Part shown: positions 23,644 to 31,542 of the stretch, piece after piece | Position numbering within the stretch: position 1 is the stretch's first letter | How the letters are laid out: each line of letters opens with the position of its first letter | Program-made: the position numbers and the translations under genes | Assembly: GCA_045579745.1 (NCBI GenBank) | Contig: JAZNMQ010000023.1 | Location: 1-36,265 of the forward strand | Length of the DNA stretch: 36,265 nucleotides | From: Flemingiibacterium sp045579745 | GTDB lineage: Bacteria > Bacillota > Clostridia > Oscillospirales > CAG-272 | Reading direction: 5' to 3' | The notes under the pieces: generated by a model | Told to the model about the DNA's origin: nothing | What the model saw: the letters and a program-made list of their open reading frames with translations, nothing else | Databases searched by the model: none

Positions 23644-25131
23644 ATGGATATAAACGAAAATAAACCCCATACACCTCAGGGCGATAATGGCGGCGCAAAA
23701 AAGCCTTATCACAAATTCCATCGCCGCCGCCCGAAGAATAAAGGTGAAAATCAGCAAAATGCTTCAGGCGGCACGATAAACGTGCGTCAGGGCCGCTACG
23801 ATGCTCCGCCTGCTGATACAGACAAGGCGCAGGAAAATAATCCTGCCGCACAGCCCGCAAACCGTTCGGGCGAGAATAGTGAGCATAGATCACGTCACAA
23901 CAGATCCCGCCATCACCGTTCAAATAACAAGAATCGTGAGCATCAGACTGAGGCGGCAGAGTTGTTAAAAAATGAGGCGACAGGCGTAAGCGAAGAAGCG
24001 AAGTCCGGGCAATCGACTGAGATGAGCGATAGCTCTTTTGCTCCAAAGGAGGACGCAAGCCGCCATCCTCGCCACTCTCGCCATCGCGGAGGACGCGGAC
24101 GCAGACATCGCGACAATCGCGAGCATGAGCCCGTGATTCAAGCTGAAAATGAAGCATCCGAAGAAATCGCCACCAAATCTGACGAGAGCACTTATACCGA
24201 ATATACAACAACCGCGGGTGCGCTTGATGCTGAGGTGCTTGAGGAATTGAATTCAATCGCACCGCAAAATCTTGAGGAAGCATACCAGCCCGAGCCCGAG
24301 CTTCAGATGTATGAAATTATCGGCGTTCGCTTCAAGAGCGGAGGAAAGATATACTTCTTTGATCCAAACGGTGAGAAGTTCGATAAGGATGAGGCTGTTA
24401 TAGTTGATACGTCGCGCGGAATTGAGTTCGGTTTTTGCGATGTGGCAAACAGAATGGTTTCCGAGAGGGAGGTCGTTTTACCGCTCCGTCAGGTGGTCAG
24501 ACGCGCTTCGGCTGAGGACATTGCGCATCACGAGGAAAATGTCGAGCGCGAAAAGGAAGCACTTGAGATCTGCACGCAGAAGATTGTCGAGCACGATTTG
24601 AAGATGAAGCTTATTGAGGTTGAGTATACATTTGACAACTCAAAGCTTTTGTTCTATTTCACCGCGGAGGGAAGGGTAGATTTCCGCGAGCTTGTAAAGG
24701 ATCTCGCATCTGTATTCCGCACGAGAATTGAGCTAAGACAAATCGGTATCCGCGATGAAACGAAGCTTCTTGGCGGTATCGGCATCTGCGGAAGACCCTT
24801 CTGCTGCAAGACATTCCTTTCCGATTTCGTTCAGGTTTCGATAAAAATGGCAAAAGAGCAGAATCTGTCACTGAATTCTGCAAAAATCTCAGGTGCATGC
24901 GGCAGACTTATGTGCTGCCTGCGATATGAGTACGACACCTATCAAGAGGAAATCAAAAAAACTCCAAAGGTCGACCAGATCGTTTCGACTGCTGAGGGAG
25001 AGGGCGTTGTAACCGAGGTTCAGCCGTTGGCGGGCCTTGTCAGAGTTCGTTTTACAGGCTCGGATAAGCCTCCGATGATATTCCACAGAGATGATATAAA
25101 GGTCATCGGCGGAAAGGGCTTTAACAAATAG
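23644..25131 (+). CDS. ricT: PSP1-domain protein RicT with long basic N-terminus
   Basis: The C-terminal part (about 222-495) is the PSP1/RicT protein, known in Bacillus as YaaT, part of the Fe-S Y-complex that assists RNase Y in mRNA maturation. The conserved cysteine blocks GICGRPFCC (around 382) and CGRLMCC (around 419), which bind a cluster in RicT, are intact. The first ~220 residues are unlike the usual protein: low-complexity, rich in Arg, His, Asn and Glu, with basic clusters (HRRRPKNK, RSRHNRSRHHRSN, SRHRGGRGRRHR) separated by acidic linkers. They look disordered and RNA-binding. Whether the extension is general in this bacterial family I cannot tell. Follows holB in one operon. Confidence 0.9.
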   Translation: MDINENKPHTPQGDNGGAKKPYHKFHRRRPKNKGENQQNASGGTINVRQGRYDAPPADTDKAQENNPAAQPANRSGENSEHRSRHNRSRHHRSNNKNREHQTEAAELLKNEATGVSEEAKSGQSTEMSDSSFAPKEDASRHPRHSRHRGGRGRRHRDNREHEPVIQAENEASEEIATKSDESTYTEYTTTAGALDAEVLEELNSIAPQNLEEAYQPEPELQMYEIIGVRFKSGGKIYFFDPNGEKFDKDEAVIVDTSRGIEFGFCDVANRMVSEREVVLPLRQVVRRASAEDIAHHEENVEREKEALEICTQKIVEHDLKMKLIEVEYTFDNSKLLFYFTAEGRVDFRELVKDLASVFRTRIELRQIGIRDETKLLGGIGICGRPFCCKTFLSDFVQVSIKMAKEQNLSLNSAKISGACGRLMCCLRYEYDTYQEEIKKTPKVDQIVSTAEGEGVVTEVQPLAGLVRVRFTGSDKPPMIFHRDDIKVIGGKGFNK

Positions 25132-25175
25132 TACGTAGTAGATAAAAGCAAATTGCTATATTTAGGAGATAAGCC

Positions 25176-26171
25176 ATGACCAACAGAGAACGTGTGTGCA
25201 GGGCAATAAGATTTGACAATCCCGACTATGCACCTTATCAAGTGGACTATACCAAAAATATGTTCGACCGAATGGTTGAGTATACAGGCGGCACTGACTT
25301 CAATAAAGGCGTAAACCACATCTCAAGTGCATACCTTATAAAGCCGCAAATCGCACTCGGCGACGAACGCTATAAGGATGAATTCGGCGTAATTTGGAAT
25401 AAATCCGGAGTCGATAAGGACATCGGAGTTATTGAGGGAGCGCTTATTTCCGACCCCGAGGACATAGATTCCTTCGAGCTTCCCGAGGTTGACGAAGCGT
25501 ACATAAGAAGCTCGATGGAGTGGCTTATGAAGTCGGCCGGTGACAATTTCCGTATGGCATCAATCGGATTTTCGCTTTTTGAGCGTGCATGGACGCTTTG
25601 CGGAATGGAGGATTTGCTTTGCTATATGATAAGCGACCCCGAATTCGTTCACGCTCTGATGGAGAAGATCTGCACGCGAAATCTGAAGATCGTGGACATT
25701 GCGCTCGAATATGATATCGATGCATTTTACTTCGGCGATGACTGGGGACAGCAAAAGGGACTTATCATGGGACCTGACTGCTGGAGAGAGTTTATAAAGC
25801 CTTATCTTGCGCGTATGTACTCGCGTGTTCGAGATGCCGGTAAGTTCGTGGTTCAGCATTCCTGCGGAGATATCCGTGAGATTATGGATGATGTTATTGA
25901 GTGCGGCCTTAACGTATACAATACCTTCCAGCCCGAAATTTATACGCGCGACTATGTGAAAACGCTTTACGGAAGACTGACGATTTACGGCGGCATTTCG
26001 ACACAGCAGGAGCTTCCCACCTGCACTGCGGACGAAATTTACGAGATCACACGAGATTGGATCTCGCGTTTCCCAGATGGAGGACTTATCTGCGCACCGA
26101 CGCATGCTATTCCGGGTGACGTTCCGCCCGAAAATGTTCTCGCGATGATCCGCGCGATGAAGCAAAGATAA
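25176..26171 (+). CDS. URO-D superfamily methyltransferase (MtaA-like)
   Basis: Family related to uroporphyrinogen decarboxylase and to methylcobamide:thiol methyltransferases. The 331 residues keep the zinc-binding pattern of the methyltransferases: H228-x-C230 in QHSCGDI and C306 in GGLICAPTHAIPGDVPPENV, which HemE lacks. MTNRERV at the start and the PPENV end are typical of the MtaA-like group. No other haem genes are near, so a cobamide-linked methyl transfer is more likely than tetrapyrrole decarboxylation; the substrate is unknown. It follows ricT by 44 bp with TAGGAGAT before the start and no terminator between, so it may be in that operon. Confidence 0.82.
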   Translation: MTNRERVCRAIRFDNPDYAPYQVDYTKNMFDRMVEYTGGTDFNKGVNHISSAYLIKPQIALGDERYKDEFGVIWNKSGVDKDIGVIEGALISDPEDIDSFELPEVDEAYIRSSMEWLMKSAGDNFRMASIGFSLFERAWTLCGMEDLLCYMISDPEFVHALMEKICTRNLKIVDIALEYDIDAFYFGDDWGQQKGLIMGPDCWREFIKPYLARMYSRVRDAGKFVVQHSCGDIREIMDDVIECGLNVYNTFQPEIYTRDYVKTLYGRLTIYGGISTQQELPTCTADEIYEITRDWISRFPDGGLICAPTHAIPGDVPPENVLAMIRAMKQR

Positions 26172-26262
26172 TCTTTTGAGCGGAAATTTGTGCAAAAAGT
26201 ATTAGTATCCCAAGAAATTATTATTTTATTATAAATTGCAAATAATTTTTTTCGCTAAACTA

Positions 26263-26291
26263 TTGCCAAGTGTGATTTTTTGTGATACAAT
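26263..26291 (+). promoter_or_regulatory. Ferredoxin promoter
   Basis: TTGCCA (26263-26268), 17-base spacer and TACAAT (26286-26291), 35 bases before the ferredoxin start. Confidence 0.75.
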
Positions 26292-26326
26292 TATATCGTA
26301 AAATATTACATGGAGGTGTGTTTGAA

Positions 26327-26497
26327 ATGGCATATAAGATTAGTGATGATTGCATCGCTTGTGGTGCATGTGCAGATGAGTGCCCTGTAGGCGCAATTAA
26401 AGAGGGCGACGGCAAGTACGAAATCAATGCTGATGAGTGCATTGAATGCGGAGCTTGCGCTGATGCTTGCCCTGTTGACGCTCCTAAGGCTGAATAA
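26327..26497 (+). CDS. 2[4Fe-4S] ferredoxin
   Basis: Small electron carrier of clostridial type, 56 residues. Two complete cluster motifs are present: C9, C12, C15, C19 and C38, C41, C44, C48, each ending in CP. Start chosen at ATG 26327 with GGAGGTG nine bases upstream. It is a single-gene unit with its own promoter and terminator, as expected of a highly expressed ferredoxin. Confidence 0.96.
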   Translation: MAYKISDDCIACGACADECPVGAIKEGDGKYEINADECIECGACADACPVDAPKAE

Positions 26498-26527
26498 TCA
26501 GTTTAGGTTACTTAATGCAAAAACATG

Positions 26528-26558
26528 AGGCTGTCGCTCTGCGGCAGCCTTGTTGTTT
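26528..26558 (+). terminator. Ferredoxin terminator
   Basis: GC-rich 10-bp stem (26528-26537 with 26541-26550, one wobble pair) with a three-base loop and a TTGTTGTTT tail. Confidence 0.85.
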
Positions 26559-26593
26559 AACTTTGTAAAATCTATAATAAGTTGGAGATCATT

Positions 26594-27187
26594 ATGACTA
26601 TTACATATACAGTCGGCAGCTCGTTGTATGTCAACACGACCAATCGCTGTTCAAATTCATGTGAGTTCTGCGTCCGTTCGCATGGCGAAGAGCTGTACGG
26701 CGACCTTTGGCTTGATCGCGAGCCGACACGCGAGGAAATACTCGCTGACATTGAAAAACGCACACTCGGAGATTACGCAGAGCTTGTTTTCTGCGGATAC
26801 GGCGAACCGACGGAGCGTCTTGACGATATTCTGTGGGTTTGCAGAGAATTAAAGGCAAGGCACGATATCAAGATCCGAATCAATACGAACGGTCATTCCG
26901 ACCTTATAAATAAACGCGATACCTCGGCTGAGTTTGAGGGCTGTTTTGATGTTGTTTCGATCAGCCTCAACTGTGCAAATGCGAAGGATTATCAAAGAGT
27001 TTGCCGCTGTGAGTTCGGCGAGGCAGGCTTTGATGCTCTGATCGACTTTGCAAGCAGAGTGAAGAATTACGTTCCTACCGTTATTCTCTCGGTAGTGCGT
27101 GGCGCAATACCTGACAGCGATATTGATATCTGTCAAAAGATTGCTGATGATATCGGAGTTACGCTTCGCGTAAGGGAAATGCTGTGA
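26594..27187 (+). CDS. Radical SAM protein, TatD-associated type
   Basis: A short radical SAM protein (197 residues) with the cluster motif C19-x3-C23-x2-C26 (NRCSNSCEFC), a GYGEPTERLDDI SAM-binding segment and RINTNGHSDL, matching the family often encoded beside TatD nucleases. Function of the family is not established. No tatD is near. ATG 26594 is preceded by TTGGAGAT at seven bases. Its stop overlaps the GTG start of the next gene, so the two are translationally coupled. Confidence 0.85.
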   Translation: MTITYTVGSSLYVNTTNRCSNSCEFCVRSHGEELYGDLWLDREPTREEILADIEKRTLGDYAELVFCGYGEPTERLDDILWVCRELKARHDIKIRINTNGHSDLINKRDTSAEFEGCFDVVSISLNCANAKDYQRVCRCEFGEAGFDALIDFASRVKNYVPTVILSVVRGAIPDSDIDICQKIADDIGVTLRVREML

Positions 27188-27735
27188 GAGAAAAACCGTT
27201 TTCCGAGGGCTTTTCGGACGAAAAGCTCGCTTCAATCGGCATAACATCGTTTGGATATATTAAAACGGCGGATATACCGTTTTCCGCCGAGGTGAGAAGC
27301 TTTTGCGACGGGAGCACCGGAAAAGGGTGCGGCAACTTCGAAAAATCGTGGGCTTGTCCGCCTGCGGTCGGAACGTTTGAGGAATGCCGCGCGGAGCTTC
27401 TCGGATATGAGCGAGGCCTTGTTTTTGCGGCTGTTTACACCTTGGAGGATGAATTTGATTTTGAGGCGATGAAGCGCGGGCATGCTGATTTTAAAAGGAT
27501 CACCGACGCGCTTTATGAAAAGCTCGAGCGTCCGTTTATCATCCTGTCGAATGAGGGATGCAGGCGCTGCGACGCGTGTACATATCCGGACGCACCATGC
27601 CGTTTTCCCGATATGCTGTTCCCATCTCTTGAGGGATACTGTGTGCTTGTCGGCCAGCTTGCAAAGGCGGCAGGTATGAAGTACAATAATGGCAAAAACA
27701 CCGTCACGTTCTTCGGTCTTGTATGCTTTAGCTGA
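27184..27735 (+). CDS. DUF2284 metal-binding protein
   Basis: Cysteine-rich cytoplasmic protein (183 residues) of the DUF2284 family, thought to bind metal or an Fe-S cluster. Conserved pieces are CGNFEKSWACPPAVG (about 49-63), the cluster CRRCDACTYPDAPCRFP (about 126-142) and EGYCVLV. It starts with GTG inside the stop region of the radical SAM gene (GTGA overlap). The coupling suggests it works with that enzyme, for instance as a partner or cluster protein. The biochemical role is unknown. Confidence 0.85.
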   Translation: MREKPFSEGFSDEKLASIGITSFGYIKTADIPFSAEVRSFCDGSTGKGCGNFEKSWACPPAVGTFEECRAELLGYERGLVFAAVYTLEDEFDFEAMKRGHADFKRITDALYEKLERPFIILSNEGCRRCDACTYPDAPCRFPDMLFPSLEGYCVLVGQLAKAAGMKYNNGKNTVTFFGLVCFS

Positions 27736-27786
27736 TATTTTCGCATGGCTTCAACAAAAAATTTACATATTATTTTTGAATACCTC

Positions 27787-27815
27787 TTGATTTAAAGGTA
27801 AAAATAGGGTAAAAT
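27787..27815 (+). promoter_or_regulatory. Promoter of fructose-bisphosphate aldolase
   Basis: TTGATT (27787-27792), 17-base spacer and TAAAAT (27810-27815); the ribosome site TAGGAG lies at 27846-27851. Confidence 0.75.
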
Positions 27816-27859
27816 ATTAAGAGTGAAAATAATTTAACAAAAAATAGGAGCGTATTATT

Positions 27860-28795
27860 ATGGCACTTGTAAACACAAAAGAAATGTTCAAGAAAGCTTA
27901 CGAAGGCGGCTACGCAATCGGTGCTTTTAACATCAACAATATGGAGATCGTTCAGGCGATTACCGAAGCTGCAGGCGAAGCTAAATCCCCTGTTATTCTT
28001 CAGGTTTCCGCAGGCGCAAGAAAGTATGCTAAGCAGGAGTACCTCATGGCTCTCGCTCAGGCTGCTATCAAGGACAGCGGTATTGACCTCGCTCTCCATC
28101 TTGACCACGGCGCAGACTTCGAAATCTGCAAGGCTTGCATCGACGGCGGCTTTACTTCCGTTATGATCGACGGCTCTCACCACTCCTTCGAGGACAATAT
28201 CGCACTTACTAAGAAGGTTTGCGAATATGCTCACGAGCGCGGAGTAGTTGTTGAGGGTGAGCTTGGTAAGCTCGCAGGCGTTGAGGATGATGTAGTTGTT
28301 GCTGAGGGCGACGAGCTCTTTACAGACCCCTCTGAGGTTGAGGAATTTGTTACAAAGACCGGCGTTGACTCCCTTGCTATCGCAATCGGAACCAGCCACG
28401 GTGCATACAAATTCAAGCCCGGCACAAAGCCGCAGCTCCGCTTTGATATTCTTGAGGAGGTTTCTCGCAGACTTCCCAACTTCCCGATCGTTCTTCACGG
28501 CGCAAGCTCCGTTGTTCCGGATCTCGTTCATGAGATCAACGCTTGCGGCGGTAAGCTCGACGATGCTATCGGTATTCCTGAGGAAATGCTCCGTCAGGCA
28601 GCTCGCATGGCAGTTTGCAAGATCAACATCGACTCCGATATCAGACTTGCTATGACCGCAGGTATTCGCCGTGTAATGGCTGCACAGCCTGAGGTATTCG
28701 ACCCCAGAACCTACCTCTCTGTAGCTCGCGACGAAGTTAAGAAGATGGTAACTCACAAGATCACAACCGTTCTCGGTTCTCAGAACACTCTTTAA
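27860..28795 (+). CDS. fba: Class II fructose-bisphosphate aldolase
   Basis: Cleaves fructose-1,6-bisphosphate into the two triose phosphates in glycolysis, using zinc. 311 residues with the family landmarks: LHLDHG with catalytic D82 and zinc ligand H83, DGSHHSFEDN, the GELG segment with E133, SHGAYKF with H180, VLHGASSV with H213, and NIDSDIR near the C-terminus. It uses a restricted, expression-optimised codon set, unlike its neighbours, as expected for a major glycolytic enzyme. Monocistronic: own promoter and terminator. The tagatose-bisphosphate branch cannot be fully excluded but the sequence is typical Fba. Confidence 0.95.
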   Translation: MALVNTKEMFKKAYEGGYAIGAFNINNMEIVQAITEAAGEAKSPVILQVSAGARKYAKQEYLMALAQAAIKDSGIDLALHLDHGADFEICKACIDGGFTSVMIDGSHHSFEDNIALTKKVCEYAHERGVVVEGELGKLAGVEDDVVVAEGDELFTDPSEVEEFVTKTGVDSLAIAIGTSHGAYKFKPGTKPQLRFDILEEVSRRLPNFPIVLHGASSVVPDLVHEINACGGKLDDAIGIPEEMLRQAARMAVCKINIDSDIRLAMTAGIRRVMAAQPEVFDPRTYLSVARDEVKKMVTHKITTVLGSQNTL

Positions 28796-28806
28796 TTGAA
28801 TACGAT

Positions 28807-28841
28807 CGGTGCCGAAGCCTTGGCTACGGCACCGAAATTTT
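28807..28841 (+). terminator. fba terminator
   Basis: CGGTGCCG (28807-28814) pairs with CGGCACCG (28827-28834); inside, AGCC and GGCT continue the stem after one A-A mismatch. AAATTTT follows. Confidence 0.85.
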
Positions 28842-29019
28842 AAGGCAGTACCGCATGATTCTGATGGTGCAGATGCGCCAGCGGATTTTTCGTCAGTCCA
28901 AACAAAAATCCGACGGCAGGGTAGATCCCCTGTCAAGGATTTTTGTGACGAATCACGGAAAAGACGCCAGCAGATGTGCCATCAAGGCGGAAGCCGTGAA
29001 TTGTGCGGTGCTGCCTTAA
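28840..29019. repeat. MITE-like 180-bp palindromic element
   Basis: The ends are near-perfect inverted repeats: TTAAGGCAGTACCGCA at 28840-28855 and the reverse complement of TTAAGGCAGCACCGCA at 29004-29019 (15 of 16). The symmetry continues inward with gaps (GATGGTGCAGATG versus GATGGCACATCTG, then ACAAAAATCC in both arms) to a central CAGGG/CCCTG hairpin with a TAGAT loop near 28917-28933. It has no coding capacity. Start and end at TTAA suggest a TTAA- or TA-targeting, non-autonomous transposon. No second copy was seen in the window. Confidence 0.7.
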
Positions 29020-29052
29020 GTATTTGTTCGGAAAGGAGCATTACCTGTTCTT

Positions 29053-29772
29053 ATGAAATGGACGGAGAATTTTTGCGTTAATTCACACGATTGCGATTCG
29101 TCGGGGCTAATGCGCGCGTCGCTCGTTTTAAGATATATGCAGGAAACTGCCAATCTGCAACTTAAAAAATTTGGTCCGACTAATGAAGATCTTCGAGGCA
29201 AGGGAATGGCGTTTATTCTCAGCCGTGTTAATATGAGTATTTACCATCCGCTTTTGGCGTATGAGGATTTTTCCGTCAGCTCATGGGCATGCGAAAGCCG
29301 CGGAGTAAGCTTCAACCGCTGCTATTCAATTCGTCGCGGCGATGAGCTTATTGCTGAGGCGACGTCGGTTTGGGGGCTTGTTGGTATTGAAGACCGAAAG
29401 CTTTACCGCGTTGGTGACATCGCGCTTGGCTTTGATATAGATGAACCGCTTGAGCTTGATGTGCCAAAACGGGTGCATATTCCGCGTGAAATGAATCTCT
29501 CTCTTATCGGTGAGCGGTCTATAGTTTACAGCGACCTTGATATTAACGGGCACATGAATAATACCAACTATCCCGATATGCTGTGCGATTTTATTCCCGG
29601 GATGACAAAAAAACGCGTCTTAACTCTTTCAATCAGCTTTGCAAATGAGGCAAGGCCGGGCGATGTGCTAAAGGTATATATGGCACAAAGCGATGATCAA
29701 TACTACTTTAAAACCGTTCGTAGCGATGGCGCGACAAATGTTGAAGCTGTCGTTATGGTAGATAGCATATAA
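29053..29772 (+). CDS. Acyl-ACP thioesterase
   Basis: Releases fatty acids from acyl carrier protein in the cytoplasm. The 239 residues form two hotdog domains: the first with HDCDSSGLMRASLVLRYMQE, the second with DLDINGHMNNTNYPDML, whose Asn/His are the catalytic residues in plant and bacterial FatA-type enzymes (PF01643). The only nearby ribosome site, AAGGAG at 29033-29038, is 14 bases from the ATG, longer than usual, and lies just after the MITE-like element, so translation may be weak. One base separates its stop from the next start. Confidence 0.88.
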   Translation: MKWTENFCVNSHDCDSSGLMRASLVLRYMQETANLQLKKFGPTNEDLRGKGMAFILSRVNMSIYHPLLAYEDFSVSSWACESRGVSFNRCYSIRRGDELIAEATSVWGLVGIEDRKLYRVGDIALGFDIDEPLELDVPKRVHIPREMNLSLIGERSIVYSDLDINGHMNNTNYPDMLCDFIPGMTKKRVLTLSISFANEARPGDVLKVYMAQSDDQYYFKTVRSDGATNVEAVVMVDSI

Positions 29773-29773
29773 A

Positions 29774-30445
29774 ATGAATAACGAAATGAAAATAATAGCC
29801 CACATTCACACGGATTTTCCCGACAAGTTCGGGATTCCGCGTCAAAGTGGGCTACTTGATATGTTAGAATCGAAAATAGTATTTACGGATGAGTATAAAT
29901 CTCGCGAGGCGATACGGGGGATTGAGGATTGGTCGCATCTTTGGCTGATCTGGCAGTTTTCCGAGTCATTACGCGAGGATTGGTCGCCGACGGTGCGCCC
30001 TCCGAGGCTTGGCGGAAACAAGCGAGTAGGTGTTTTTGCAACCCGCTCACCATTTCGCCCGAATCCAATCGGACTTTCATGCGTGAAGCTGCTTCGCGTT
30101 GAAAATGGCGACTTGATTGTAAGCGGCGCGGATATGGTTGATGGAACGCCGATATTTGATATAAAGCCGTATTTACCCTATGCGGATTCACATCCTGACG
30201 CTGTTTCAGGCTTTGCTGAGGCGGTATTCGGCGAAAAGCTGAGTGTGGATTTCAAGGCGGAGCTTCTTGATATGCTTCCGCAAGGCAAACGCGAAGCCGC
30301 TTGTAAGCTGCTTGCCGAGGACCCTCGCCCAGCTGTTCAGACGCGTGATCCCGAGCGAATATTCGGACTGCGTTTTGCGGGCTTTGAGATAAAATTTAAA
30401 GTAAGCGGCGAGCGCCTGACTGTAATATCGGTTGAAAAATATTAG
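29774..30445 (+). CDS. trmO: tRNA m6t6A37 methyltransferase TrmO family
   Basis: SAM-dependent enzyme of the TsaA/YaeB family that N6-methylates t6A at position 37 of tRNAs for ACN codons. The beta-barrel N-terminal domain carries GIPRQSGL, the WSHLWLIWQF helix, GVFATRSPFRPNPIGLS and DGTPIFDIKPYLPYAD, all hallmarks. The C-terminal ~70 residues hold DPRPAVQ and the FKV...LTVISVE end. 223 residues. Translationally adjacent to the thioesterase; the next gene converges and overlaps by four bases. Confidence 0.92.
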   Translation: MNNEMKIIAHIHTDFPDKFGIPRQSGLLDMLESKIVFTDEYKSREAIRGIEDWSHLWLIWQFSESLREDWSPTVRPPRLGGNKRVGVFATRSPFRPNPIGLSCVKLLRVENGDLIVSGADMVDGTPIFDIKPYLPYADSHPDAVSGFAEAVFGEKLSVDFKAELLDMLPQGKREAACKLLAEDPRPAVQTRDPERIFGLRFAGFEIKFKVSGERLTVISVEKY

Positions 30446-31038
30446 CGGCGTTTTTTTGCGTTGCGGCGCTTGATGGTGCTCTTTTTGCGAACCGAAAAGC
30501 CGAAATCACCGAGCTTTTTGCCAAGTGCGAAATAATCGCCGTGTGAATATGCGATAAGCTTTGCGCGCTCAAGATGAAGCGCGCCTGATTCATCAATCAG
30601 GGATTGGTCGATATTTACGCCGACAATATCTGCTATAAACATGTCGTGCGTTCCGAGCGGCACAATATCGCTGACACGGCATTCTATAGAAACGGGCGCT
30701 TCATCTATCATCGGAGCCGAGAGCTCTGAGCATGGAACTGCAGTAAGGCCGCATTCCTTGAATTTATCGGTGTTCTTTCCTGAGCGGACTCCGCAAAAAT
30801 CCGTCGCTTTGACAAGAGCTTCGGTTGTGAGGTTGATAACAAATTCTCCGCTTTCCTTGATGAGCTGATGCGAATAACGCGTCGGACGAACCGAAATGTA
30901 GGTTTTGGGCGGATGGGTCGCGAGTATTCCCGTCCATCCGATAGTAATAATATTAGGTTTTTCAATCGTGCCGCAGCTCACCATTACTGCAGGCAAGGGC
31001 GACAGCATGGCGCCGCCTTTCCATTTGACTTTATTCAA
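30442..31038 (-). CDS. Flavin reductase-like FMN-binding protein
   Basis: Split-barrel flavin-binding protein (198 residues) of the flavin reductase/HpaC-like family, likely binding FMN and reducing flavin or another acceptor. Visible are PLPAVMVSCG, NIITIGWTGILATHPP, YISVRPTRYSHQLI and GEFVINL. The extreme C-terminus is strongly basic (RKKSTIKRRNAKKRR). I use the TTG start at 31038: it has GGAG eight bases upstream, and the only promoter seen (31073-31101) lies downstream of the alternative ATG at 31119, excluding it. The gene's stop interlocks with that of trmO, leaving no space for a terminator between them. Confidence 0.83.
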   Translation of the reverse strand: MNKVKWKGGAMLSPLPAVMVSCGTIEKPNIITIGWTGILATHPPKTYISVRPTRYSHQLIKESGEFVINLTTEALVKATDFCGVRSGKNTDKFKECGLTAVPCSELSAPMIDEAPVSIECRVSDIVPLGTHDMFIADIVGVNIDQSLIDESGALHLERAKLIAYSHGDYFALGKKLGDFGFSVRKKSTIKRRNAKKRR

Positions 31039-31072
31039 AATTATTACTCCAATCTGTCGTTTTACTTTTAAT

Positions 31073-31101
31073 ATGATACTACAATTCAGTCTATATGTCA
31101 A
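31073..31101 (-). promoter_or_regulatory. Promoter of the flavin-reductase-like gene
   Basis: Leftward TTGACA (31096-31101), 17-base spacer and TATCAT (31073-31078). It decides the start of the gene, since the longer reading frame begins upstream of it. Confidence 0.75.
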
Positions 31102-31166
31102 GCCATTTGCTTCAACCATCCGCGCCTGCGCAGGCTAAAATTTTTTCAAAAAAATGCAAACAGCTC

Positions 31167-31195
31167 TTGACAAGGCGGATTCATTGTGATATAAT
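31167..31195 (+). promoter_or_regulatory. Promoter of the T-box leader
   Basis: TTGACA (31167-31172), 17-base spacer and TATAAT (31190-31195); transcription should begin near 31202, just before the leader RNA structure. Confidence 0.88.
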
Positions 31196-31202
31196 TTCCT
31201 CA

Positions 31203-31482
31203 TAAGTTGAAAAATAAAGGCTATGACGAAGACGGTCAGAATGATGCTCCTTCAGAGAGTCGGTGGATGCTGTGAACCGATGCTGTGTTATTCAAACGAT
31301 CAATCACTTCCGAGCTTAGAACCGAAAGGGAAACCGAGTAGACTTCTACGTATGCCGCGTGAAGGCAACGGATTTGTTAGAATCCATAAAGTGGCGTTTT
31401 TAACGCAATTTGAGTGGTACCGCGGAAGGTTTAAAAATTCCGTCTCAAAGTAAAGGGCTTGGCCTGCTTTGGGACGTTTTTT
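31203..31482 (+). promoter_or_regulatory. T-box riboswitch, specifier ATC (isoleucine)
   Basis: The leader has the T-box arrangement. Stem I starts near GACGAAG (31226-31231), carries the conserved CAGAGAG and GTGAACCGATG elements, and closes at CTTCCGAGC. The T-box GAGTGGTACCGCGG lies at 31412-31425. A 10-bp terminator (31441-31450 with 31467-31476) is followed by TTTTTT. The specifier codon is six bases before GAGC, as in the well-studied glyQS leader, and reads ATC (31303-31305), isoleucine. The TGGT bulge would pair with a tRNA ending ACCA, which fits tRNA-Ile. Uncharged tRNA would allow read-through into the synthetase gene. The class is firm; the specifier is from alignment by eye. Confidence 0.92.
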
Positions 31483-31542
31483 GTTTTTATTTTTCAATAC
31501 ATTTGCAAACGAATCTATAATAGACTTATTGGAGGGAGAAAA

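Noticed and set aside
23612..24283. A 223-codon antisense frame over the start of ricT
   Set aside because: It arises opposite the low-complexity Arg/His-rich region, has no ribosome site and is itself low-complexity.
25176..26171. Uroporphyrinogen decarboxylase HemE
   Set aside because: The HxC...C zinc pattern and lack of any other haem gene favour the methyltransferase branch of the family.
27770..28936. A 388-codon open frame antisense to the aldolase gene
   Set aside because: It is the mirror of a highly expressed gene with biased codons, lacks a ribosome site and recognisable domains, and runs through the fba terminator and promoter.
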